From assembly GCF_004342915.1 (NCBI RefSeq), contig NZ_SLWL01000016.1:1-64000 (forward strand): a stretch of DNA of 64,000 bases. Direction: 5' to 3'. Source of the stretch: Camelimonas lactis. GTDB taxonomy: Bacteria; Pseudomonadota; Alphaproteobacteria; Rhizobiales; Beijerinckiaceae. Positions 57,341 through 64,000 of this stretch are shown here, in pieces; the first letter of the stretch is position 1, and each line of letters opens with the position of its first letter. The notes beneath the pieces were generated by a model, which was given only the letters and a program-made list of their open reading frames with translations, was not told where the DNA came from and searched no databases. The translations under genes were made by a program, and so were the position numbers.

Positions 57341-58171
57341 ATGCCGATGCCGGTCATCATGGACACGGGGCCAGCCCCGGTTGCGATTTCCCGCCGGCGG
57401 CGCGCGCTGCCGTCGGCTTGCGTCCTTGCCGCCATCGCGCTGCTGGCGACGCCGTTAACCGCCGTGGCGCAGGACTACGGCCCTGGTGGACGCGCCCCGC
57501 CCGGCTACTGGCGCGGCGGCGCGCCGGCGCTGGATGGCCAGCAATATGGCTATTGGGTCGATGACAGCGACGCCAGGCCGCGATCGCAACGGCGCGGCCG
57601 CAGCGCCGCCCGGGCGCCCCAGCAACTGGACGATCAGGGGTATTGGGATGGCGACGTCTACGGCGGCGAAGCCATGCAGCAGGAGGTGGCGCCGCGTTTT
57701 CGCCGCCAGACAACCTCCTACTCCGGCGGTCAGCCCGTTGGCACGATCATCATCGATACCCGTAACAAATACCTGTATCTGGTGCAGGATGGCGGTACGG
57801 CCATCCGCTACGGCATCGGCGTCGGCCGCGCCGGCTTCCAGTGGCGCGGCAGCCAGCGCATTTCCATGAAACGCGAATGGCCCGACTGGCGGCCGCCGGC
57901 CGACATGCGCCGGCGCCGCCCCGACCTGCCGCGCTTCATGGCCGGCGGCCCTGATAATCCCCTCGGCGCCCGGGCGCTGTATCTGGGCTCGACCCTGTAT
58001 CGCATCCACGGCACCAACGAGCCCAACACCATCGGCCACAACGTCTCCTCCGGCTGCATCCGGCTGACCAATGACGATGTGATCGACCTGTATTCGCGGG
58101 TCAGCGTCGGGGCGAAGGTGGTGGTGATGTCACGCAGGCGCCAGCCTGGCTTCAGGGTCGCGCGTCCTTGA
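57341..58171 (+). CDS. YkuD-type L,D-transpeptidase, exported
   Basis: A 276-residue protein with a basic n-region and hydrophobic segment (residues 22-44, ...TAVAQ) as signal peptide, a Tyr/Gly/Arg-rich linker (45-120), and the YkuD domain from about 134. The catalytic signature is H223-G-T, then S-S-G-C239-I-R-L-T. Such enzymes make 3-3 cross-links or attach proteins to peptidoglycan. GGAG stands 7 bases before ATG 57341. It is the second L,D-transpeptidase-like protein of the window, of a different subfamily. Confidence 0.93.
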   Translation: MPMPVIMDTGPAPVAISRRRRALPSACVLAAIALLATPLTAVAQDYGPGGRAPPGYWRGGAPALDGQQYGYWVDDSDARPRSQRRGRSAARAPQQLDDQGYWDGDVYGGEAMQQEVAPRFRRQTTSYSGGQPVGTIIIDTRNKYLYLVQDGGTAIRYGIGVGRAGFQWRGSQRISMKREWPDWRPPADMRRRRPDLPRFMAGGPDNPLGARALYLGSTLYRIHGTNEPNTIGHNVSSGCIRLTNDDVIDLYSRVSVGAKVVVMSRRRQPGFRVARP

Positions 58172-58238
58172 AAATCGCTGCCTGCCGGGAAGTGGCGGCG
58201 CCAATATCTGTCCGTGCCTGTGAAGCAGGAGATATGAC

Positions 58239-58937
58239 ATGGCCTTGCCGGATATTTTGGCGAACACGCGAAAACGGAACAAATCAGAGGGCGATCGCCC
58301 AGCCACCCAAAAACCCTCCGACGACCTGATCTTGCAGACGCTCGAAGAACATGGCGTTGATTATGTTCATGGATCGCGCACGCCCTCGCTGGCAGGCGTC
58401 GCGCAACATGGCGGGCTCCTGTCGGTCCTCAGGCTACATGAAAAATACCCTGGCATCGCCAGCGGACAATGGCTCCCGACGGGCGAAAACACTTTCACCT
58501 TAGGAGCCTTGCGCAGGCATCTCGCTGGCCAGGTGTTGACGGCTTCGGATGAATGCAACCTGAATGGCGTCAGTCTTTTCAAGAAGGAGGAATATCGTCA
58601 TTCCTGGTGGGACTACGCAGAACGTCGGCCAGGCGCAGATACACACAAGGTTCTGTATGGGACGGGCGACATCCATCCCCTATATATTGGAGAGTTAGGA
58701 TATCAGCATCATTATGTGCCTGACATGATTCCAACGGACGCAATCAAGGCCGTTTTTGTAGCCCCTACGAAAGCGGGGCGCATCAGGGCAGACCTCGAAG
58801 CGGCAGGCCATCCGGAGATGGCGGCAAAAATTGAGCCCATTATCAGCCCCCGCAGCGCCAGCGCGCCGGAGCGTCGGCACAGCTGGTCGGGGCTACCGTC
58901 CACACCCAAGGCCGCGGACCTGGACATTTTGGCTTAG
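58239..58937 (+). CDS. Orphan protein, possibly ADP-ribosyltransferase-like
   Basis: A 232-residue protein without signal peptide or membrane helix. The segment V-H44-G-S-R...L51...GGL (43-60) resembles the first beta-strand/helix of ADP-ribosyltransferase folds (H-G-[TS] followed by L-x-x-[IV]-x-x-x-G-[GL]). The segment HYVPDMIPTDAIKAVFVAP (158-176) resembles their last strand, except that the usual catalytic Glu just ahead of it is not evident. The C-terminal tail has RSASAP (205-210) and RRHS (212-215). AGGAG precedes the ATG. Base composition is lower in GC than in the neighbours, suggesting acquisition. The fold assignment is a hypothesis; no family is certain. Confidence 0.6.
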   Translation: MALPDILANTRKRNKSEGDRPATQKPSDDLILQTLEEHGVDYVHGSRTPSLAGVAQHGGLLSVLRLHEKYPGIASGQWLPTGENTFTLGALRRHLAGQVLTASDECNLNGVSLFKKEEYRHSWWDYAERRPGADTHKVLYGTGDIHPLYIGELGYQHHYVPDMIPTDAIKAVFVAPTKAGRIRADLEAAGHPEMAAKIEPIISPRSASAPERRHSWSGLPSTPKAADLDILA

Positions 58938-58958
58938 AGCGTTTTGCAACGCGTTTTC
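58938..58958 (+). terminator. Weak hairpin after the orphan gene
   Basis: GCGTT (58939-58943) and AACGC (58948-58952) with loop TTGC, followed by GTTTTC. The wider sequence beginning AGAGCGTTTTG resembles a short palindromic element I recall as frequent between rhizobial genes. Confidence 0.4.
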
Positions 58959-59091
58959 ACGTGGCCAGATACAGTCGACCGGCAATTTTCGCCCATAGCC
59001 AAAGTCAGGGCGTCTCCCGATCCGGGTGGATCAGCAGATGCCCCAGGGGCTTGCATCCCGGGCCCGCGCCCCACCTGGCCCGCGAAGCGGG

Positions 59092-59991
59092 TTACGCCCA
59101 GTCGTCGTCGCCGAAGCCGCCGTCGTCCCAGGACTGTTCGTCATAGGAGGGATCGTCGTAGCCGGCGTCCTGATAGCTGGCGTCGTTCTGGTTGTCGTTC
59201 TGGCTGTTATCCGCCTGCTGGTCGCTGGCCTTGTCGTCGGTGTTGCTGTTCTGGGCGTTGCTGTCCTGCTGCGCGTCCGTCTTCGCCGTTTCAGCCGCCT
59301 TGTCCACCGGCGTGGCGTTGGCGGCGGACGAGCCGCCCATCATGCCCTTCACCGCGTCGAACAGCAGCGCGCCGCCGGCAACGCCCGCCGCCGTGGTCAG
59401 GGCGCCGCGCAGGAAGCCGCCGCCGGCAGGCGCCTGGGGCTGCTGTCCGCCCCACGGTCCCGCGCCCTGACCCGGCTGCGCGCCGCGCGACCAGGGGCCG
59501 CCAGGCATGGGGGAGCCCTGCTGTCCAGCCTCTTGTGGTCCAGCTTGCGGTCCACCCGGGCGCGCTCCGCCAAAGCCGGGACCCTGCGGACTGGCGGACT
59601 GGCCGAAGCCGCCGGGCCGGCCGGCGGGCGGCACGCTGCCACGGCCGCCAAACAGGCCGGACAGGAACCCGCCGGCAGGCGCCGGATTTGGCGCCGGCTG
59701 GACCTGCGCCTGTTCACGCGCCAGCTGTTCTTGCGCCAACTGTTCGCGCGTCCTGCGGGCCTCGTCCTCAAGCTGCTGGACGCGCTGCTCCAGCTCCTGG
59801 TTGCGGGAGGACAGCTGCTGAACAGCCATGTCCTGCACATAGACGGCCTGGGCGAGCGCATAAGGCGCATGGGGCTGGCGGGCGACCAGATCAGCGATAT
59901 AGCGCTCCGCCTCAGGGTCGCGCGGGTTGTTCGCCGCCTCTTGCAGGCGCTGGAAAATCCCGTCGATGACCTCACGTTCCTGCGGATCCAT
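59092..59991 (-). CDS. DUF2076 family protein
   Basis: A 299-residue protein. It begins MDPQEREVIDGIFQRLQEAA with the DUF2076 helical N-terminus (residues 1-100, ending in a coiled coil), a Pro/Gly/Gln-rich disordered middle, then a short hydrophobic block (GGGFLRGALTTAAGVAGGALLFDAVKGMM, about 195-222) and a very acidic Asn/Asp/Gln tail ending GGFGDDDWA. Described in databases as a periplasmic ligand-binding sensor-like protein, but evidence is thin. ATG 59991 has GAGAGG upstream. Confidence 0.88.
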   Translation of the reverse strand: MDPQEREVIDGIFQRLQEAANNPRDPEAERYIADLVARQPHAPYALAQAVYVQDMAVQQLSSRNQELEQRVQQLEDEARRTREQLAQEQLAREQAQVQPAPNPAPAGGFLSGLFGGRGSVPPAGRPGGFGQSASPQGPGFGGARPGGPQAGPQEAGQQGSPMPGGPWSRGAQPGQGAGPWGGQQPQAPAGGGFLRGALTTAAGVAGGALLFDAVKGMMGGSSAANATPVDKAAETAKTDAQQDSNAQNSNTDDKASDQQADNSQNDNQNDASYQDAGYDDPSYDEQSWDDGGFGDDDWA

Positions 59992-60267
59992 ATACGTCCT
60001 CTCCTGATCTGCCCGCATCTGCCCGCCGCTCCCCACGAGCGGCCGTGATTGACATGATGCGTGAATGACATGGGGACGGCTCCCCACGCGCGCCAGAGGC
60101 GATGGCCCAACTTTTCGCCGCCCGGCCGGCGGCGCTGGCGATCGGCCCGGCAGATCCTGGGCAGCTTCCCCGGCTGCGGCGCGTGGTTGCGTGTGCAGAA
60201 TGATTCCAGAGTGCTAAAACTGGCGGCGACGAAGCAGACGCTGCTTCGGCCAGACAAGGACAAGATC

Positions 60268-60768
60268 ATGATCGCGCATCCATCCCCCCTCCTCCGCCAG
60301 GCCGACAACAACGGGCGCGGCGGGCCGGGGGGCCGGATGCGCTTCATGAGCGCCGCATTGTCCCTGGCGCTCTTCGCCGGCCTGCCCCTCGCGACGGCGC
60401 GGGCGGAAACCGCCGCCGCGCCGGCAACCGGAGCCGGAGCCGGCTCCGCCGCGGCCGGTGAAAAGGTGTTCATGAAGTGCCGCGCCTGCCACCAGATTGG
60501 CGAGGGCGCCAAACACCTGGTCGGCCCCGAGCTCAACGGGCTGATCGGCCGCAAGGCGGGAACCGTGGAAGGTTACCGCTTCTCAGACGCCATGAAGAAC
60601 TCCAGCCTGACCTGGGACGCCGCCACCCTGCGCGACTATCTGAAAAATCCGCGCGCCAAGGTCACCGGCACCCGCATGATCTTCGTCGGCCTGCCGAAGG
60701 ACAAGGATATCGACGACCTGCTTGCCTATGTCGGCCAGTTCGGCGCCGACGGCAAAAAGAAGCCCTGA
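60268..60768 (+). CDS. Class I cytochrome c
   Basis: A 166-residue exported monohaem cytochrome. An N-terminal hydrophobic segment (about 27-46, ...ATARA) is the signal or anchor. The haem site is CRACH, and the axial Met is in GTRMIFVGL. It resembles cytochrome c2/c-550. ATG 60268 has AAGGA seven bases before it; an ATG 23 codons later is an alternative. It lies 109 bases ahead of lutA on the same strand. Confidence 0.93.
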   Translation: MIAHPSPLLRQADNNGRGGPGGRMRFMSAALSLALFAGLPLATARAETAAAPATGAGAGSAAAGEKVFMKCRACHQIGEGAKHLVGPELNGLIGRKAGTVEGYRFSDAMKNSSLTWDAATLRDYLKNPRAKVTGTRMIFVGLPKDKDIDDLLAYVGQFGADGKKKP

Positions 60769-60877
60769 ACCTTCGCCGGAGCAGCCCCCCACCCCGGAGA
60801 AACCGGGCGTCTGCCCCCGATTTCCAAACTCCGCGCTGTCCGCCCCCCCGGACAACGCTCGTGACAGGAACCCGCCG

Positions 60878-61693
60878 ATGCCGCAGCAGACCGCTTCGCC
60901 AAAGCTTCCGCAACACCCCCGCGTCGGGTTGTTCGTCACCTGCCTGGTTGACCTGATGCGGCCGTCCGTGGGGTTCGCGGCGGCGAAGCTGTTGCAGGAC
61001 GCCGGCTGCCATGTGGAGGTTCCGGCGCAAACCTGCTGCGGCCAGCCGGCCTTCAACTCCGGCGACCGGGCCACGGCGGCGGACCTGGCGCGGGCGATGA
61101 TCCGGGCGTTCAGCCATCTGGATTATGTGGTGGCGCCCTCCGGCTCCTGCGCCGGCATGGTGCGGCGGCACTATCCGGAGCTGTTCGCCGATGATCCGGA
61201 CCTGCGCGGCAAGGCCAATGCCTTCGCGGAAAAGACCTGGGAGCTGACCAGTTTCCTCGTCGACGTGATGGGCGTCAGCGACGTCAACGCCCGGTTCGAG
61301 GGGGTGGCGACCTACCATGACTCCTGCGCCGGGCTGCGCGAAATGGGCGTGCAGGCGCAGCCGCGCAAGTTGCTGGGCTCGGTGCGCGGGCTGAAGCTGG
61401 TGGAGATGGAAGGCTCCGATATCTGCTGCGGCTTCGGGGGGACCTTCGCGGTCAAATACGGCGAGATTTCCAACGCCATCGTGGCCGAGAAAACGGCGCG
61501 GATCACCGAATCCGGCGCGCCCATGGTGCTGGCCAGCGACCTTGGCTGCCTGATGAACATGGCCGGCAAGCTGTCGCGCCAGAACAGCCCGACGGCCGTG
61601 CGCCATGTGGCCGAGGTGCTGGCCGGCATGGACGAGCTGCCGCCAATCGCCGCCCCAGCGGCTTCATCCGCCGGCGGCAAGGGAGGGTTTTGA
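60878..61693 (+). CDS. lutA: Lactate utilisation protein LutA, (Fe-S) oxidoreductase subunit
   Basis: A 271-residue LutA/LldE protein with two Cys-rich CCG domains (PAQTCCGQPAFNSG and GSDICCGFGGTFAVKYGEIS). Together with LutB and LutC it oxidises L-lactate to pyruvate. AGGAA precedes the start. lutB begins 1 base after its stop. Confidence 0.95.
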   Translation: MPQQTASPKLPQHPRVGLFVTCLVDLMRPSVGFAAAKLLQDAGCHVEVPAQTCCGQPAFNSGDRATAADLARAMIRAFSHLDYVVAPSGSCAGMVRRHYPELFADDPDLRGKANAFAEKTWELTSFLVDVMGVSDVNARFEGVATYHDSCAGLREMGVQAQPRKLLGSVRGLKLVEMEGSDICCGFGGTFAVKYGEISNAIVAEKTARITESGAPMVLASDLGCLMNMAGKLSRQNSPTAVRHVAEVLAGMDELPPIAAPAASSAGGKGGF

Positions 61694-61694
61694 G

Positions 61695-63164
61695 GTGACG
61701 GCGACCATCACATCCCCCGCTTTCCGCGAAAACGCCCACCAGGCGTTGCAGGATAAACAGTTGCAGGCGGTGCTCGGCACCATGCGCACCGGCTTCTCGG
61801 TCAAACGGGCCGAAGCCGCCGCCGCCCTGCCCGAGTTCGAGGCGCTGCGCGACAGCGCCCGCGACATCAAGAACCACACCCTCGCCCATCTCGACCTCTA
61901 TCTGGAGCAGTATGAGGCGAAGGTGACCGCAAGCGGCGGCCATGTGCATTTCGCCCGCGACGCCGCCGAGGCGCGCCGCATCGTCGCCGATATCTGCCGC
62001 GCGCTTGGCGCGAAAACGGTGACCAAGGGCAAATCGATGATCTCCGAGGAGATCGGCCTCAACGATCATCTGGAGCGCGAGGGCTTCACGCCCATTGAGA
62101 CGGACCTTGGCGAATACATCATCCAGCTGCGCCACGAGACGCCGTCGCACATCATCGCCCCGGCGTTTCACCTGAGCGCCGCCCAGGTGGAGCAGGATTT
62201 CCGCCGCGTCCACACGCAGCTGCCGCCGGAGCGCGATCTTTCCGAGCCCGTGAGCCTGCTCAACGAGGCGCGGCAGGCCCTGCGCCAGCATTTCCTCGCC
62301 GCCGACGTGGGCATTACCGGCGCCAATTTCCTCATCGCCGAAACCGGGACCTCGGTCATCGTCACCAATGAGGGCAATGGCGACCTGACCCAGACGCTGC
62401 CGAAGGCGCACATCGTGCTGGCCTCGCTGGAAAAGCTGGTTCCGACCCTGGATGACTGCGCCCAGATGCTGCGGGTGCTGGCGCGCTCGGCCACCGGGCA
62501 GGACAGCTCGGTCTACACCACCTTTTCCACCGGGGCGCGCCGCGCCAGCGACCCGGACGGGCCCGGGGCGTATCATGTCGTGCTGCTCGACAACGGCCGC
62601 ACCGGCATGCTGGGCACCTCGTTCCAGGAGATGCTGCGCTGCATCCGCTGCGGCGCCTGCATGAACCATTGCCCGGTGTACCAGGCGGTCGGCGGCCATG
62701 CCTATGGCTGGACCTATCCCGGCCCGATGGGCTCGGTGCTGACGCCAGCGCTGATCGGCGTGGACAAGGGCGGCCACCTGCCCAACGCCTCCACCTTCTG
62801 CGGCCGGTGTGAATCGGTCTGCCCGGTGCGCATTCCGCTGCCAAAGCTGATGCGCCACTGGCGCGAGAAGGAGTTCGAACGGCATCTGACGCCGGCGACC
62901 AGCCGCTCTGGCCTTGCCCTGTGGGGCTTCTTCGCCCGCCGGCCGTGGCTGTATCGTCAGGCGACGCGCCTTGGCGCGGCGGCGCTGGCGCTGGCGGCGC
63001 GCGGCAAGGGTAAATTCGCATCCCTGCCCTTCGCCTCCGGCTGGACCCAAGGGCGGGATTTCCCGGCGCCGGAAGGCAGGACGTTTCAGGCGATGTGGGC
63101 GGCGCAAGCCGGTAAACGCCGGCTTGCAGGCGCCCAACCTGACGTAAAGGGGCAAGCGCAATGA
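61695..63164 (+). CDS. lutB: Lactate utilisation protein LutB, iron-sulfur protein
   Basis: A 489-residue LutB starting at GTG with GGGAGG upstream. It has the LUD domain in the N-terminal part (e.g. GANFLIAETGTSVIVTNEGN) and two [4Fe-4S] motifs, CIRCGACMNHCP and CGRCESVCPVRIP, in the C-terminal part. It transfers electrons during L-lactate oxidation. Overlaps lutC by 4 bases (ATGA). Confidence 0.96.
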   Translation: MTATITSPAFRENAHQALQDKQLQAVLGTMRTGFSVKRAEAAAALPEFEALRDSARDIKNHTLAHLDLYLEQYEAKVTASGGHVHFARDAAEARRIVADICRALGAKTVTKGKSMISEEIGLNDHLEREGFTPIETDLGEYIIQLRHETPSHIIAPAFHLSAAQVEQDFRRVHTQLPPERDLSEPVSLLNEARQALRQHFLAADVGITGANFLIAETGTSVIVTNEGNGDLTQTLPKAHIVLASLEKLVPTLDDCAQMLRVLARSATGQDSSVYTTFSTGARRASDPDGPGAYHVVLLDNGRTGMLGTSFQEMLRCIRCGACMNHCPVYQAVGGHAYGWTYPGPMGSVLTPALIGVDKGGHLPNASTFCGRCESVCPVRIPLPKLMRHWREKEFERHLTPATSRSGLALWGFFARRPWLYRQATRLGAAALALAARGKGKFASLPFASGWTQGRDFPAPEGRTFQAMWAAQAGKRRLAGAQPDVKGQAQ

Positions 63165-63844
63165 CGGCGCGCGACGAGATTTTGGCCAACATCCGCCGGT
63201 CGCTGGGCGTCACCGGCCAGGAGGAGCCGCGCCGCCAGGCTGTGGCCGACCGGCTGTCCCGGCCAGAGCGGGGCATTGTGCCGGCGCGCGGCCAGAAAAA
63301 CGGCGCGGAGGCCATCGCCACATTCCGCACATACGCGGAGGCGGTGCAAACCACCGTCGCCGTCGTCAGCGGGCCGGCGCAGGTTCCGGCCGAAGCGGCG
63401 CGCTGGCTGAGCGCGAACAATCTGCCGGCCCGGCTGCGCATGGGCGCCGATGCGCGCCTGGCCGCCATGCCGTGGGGCGCCACGACGCTCGACGTCAGCC
63501 ACGGCCCCAGCGCCGGAGCCGACCTGAACGGCGTCAGTCACGCCTTCGCCGGCGTCACCGAAACCGGGTCGCTGGTCCTGCTGTCGGGGCCGGACAACCC
63601 CACCACCATCAATTTCCTGCCGGACAACCATATCGTCGTGCTGGACAGCTTAGACCTGGTCCCGGCGCTGGAGGACGTGTGGACGCGCCTGCGCGCCGAA
63701 GCGGGGGACGACCCGTTGCCGCGCACAGTGAATATGGTGACCGGGCCGTCGCGCTCCGGCGACATCGACCGCACCATCTTTCTTGGCGCGCACGGGCCGC
63801 GCGCCCTGCATGTCATCGTCATCGACCGACACGCGACCGCCTGA
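63161..63844 (+). CDS. lutC: Lactate utilisation protein LutC
   Basis: A 227-residue LUD-domain protein (GVTETGSLVLLSGPDNPTTINFLPDNHIVVL; GPSRSGDIDRTIFLGAHGPRALHVIVID). It is the third component of the lactate oxidation complex, translationally coupled to lutB. No local LutR repressor is seen. Confidence 0.94.
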   Translation: MTARDEILANIRRSLGVTGQEEPRRQAVADRLSRPERGIVPARGQKNGAEAIATFRTYAEAVQTTVAVVSGPAQVPAEAARWLSANNLPARLRMGADARLAAMPWGATTLDVSHGPSAGADLNGVSHAFAGVTETGSLVLLSGPDNPTTINFLPDNHIVVLDSLDLVPALEDVWTRLRAEAGDDPLPRTVNMVTGPSRSGDIDRTIFLGAHGPRALHVIVIDRHATA

Positions 63845-63904
63845 TCGCATCTGGCGGAACCGGCTGGCGCTGCTCACGTTATGATTAAGTGAGAGGAGGC
63901 TGCC

Positions 63905-64000
63905 ATGAACGACAACAAACCAGGCGCGGGCCCCAAACCCAAGCTGGAGCGGTCAAAAGAACGGGCGCATGAGGAAGCCGCGCTTGATGAATCCATCGAC
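63905..64000 (+). CDS. Start of a hypothetical gene, cut by the window end
   Basis: ATG at 63905 preceded by AGGAGG at 6-8 bases opens a frame (MNDNKPGAGPKPKLERSKER...) that runs beyond the window. The visible 32 residues are highly charged and probably disordered. Product unknown. Confidence 0.6.
   Translation, partial: MNDNKPGAGPKPKLERSKERAHEEAALDESID

Noticed and set aside
61503..63161. 552-codon open frame opposite lutA/lutB
   Set aside because: Antisense to clear lactate-utilisation genes; composition is typical of a shadow frame.

Overview
The window is one stretch of GC-rich chromosome (roughly two-thirds G+C by eye) from an alphaproteobacterium, most likely Hyphomicrobiales (Rhizobiales). 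The evidence is a MucR/Ros regulator, a circularly permuted two-piece tmRNA, an alpha-type SspB, the hflK-hflC-DUF2065-Do protease cluster, a CIRCE-controlled groESL, the neighbourhood pcrA/uvrD - pepP - prmA, and a long HisG paired with HisZ. There is no phage, IS element, CRISPR array or rRNA. Almost everything is core metabolism and quality control, with a few accessory genes inserted.

Layout. 0-9 kb: mucR, a YafK-type L,D-transpeptidase, a serine hydrolase, a DUF930 protein, tRNA-Lys(CTT), pdxY-NUDIX, a DedA protein and a glycine-rich mini-protein. 9-15 kb: branched-chain amino acid synthesis (ilvC; ilvB-GST-ilvH), with a complete attenuation region ahead of ilvB that includes a 15-residue leader peptide containing Ile-Leu-Ile-Val. 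15-16.6 kb: two orphan genes with AT-rich patches; the second encodes two PPxY motifs and a perfect-phase 75-bp tandem repeat. 16.9-20.5 kb: miaA and serB (divergent), then a Do-type protease. 20.7-26.6 kb: DUF2065, hflC, hflK, folA, a YcnI-PCuAC copper protein, a DUF2946-like protein and thyA, all on the minus strand. 26.9-28 kb: ssrA (tmRNA) directly followed by sspB, so the degradation tag and its adaptor are side by side.

28-46 kb: a beta-class GST, a DUF4169/ribbon-helix-helix pair, a very long AsmA protein, a D-lactate-dehydrogenase-like flavoprotein, a quinone oxidoreductase, a PcrA/UvrD helicase, an M24 aminopeptidase, prmA, an alpha/beta hydrolase and a VOC protein. 46-51 kb: hisS-hisZ-hisG and a META-domain lipoprotein-like protein. 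51-56 kb: an SbmA/BacA-like ABC transporter, an unannotated 34-residue membrane protein, and groEL-groES with promoter and CIRCE. 56-64 kb: a MarR regulator, a YkuD L,D-transpeptidase, a third orphan gene that may have an ADP-ribosyltransferase-like fold, a DUF2076 protein, a cytochrome c, lutABC (L-lactate oxidation) and the start of one more gene.

Most worth a second look: the three orphan, effector-like genes (15051-15812, 15959-16597, 58239-58937), the ilvB attenuator, the ssrA-sspB arrangement, a MucR with an incomplete zinc site, and short tandem-repeat arrays at 51.07 and 56.24 kb. All functional statements come from reading the sequence without database searches.
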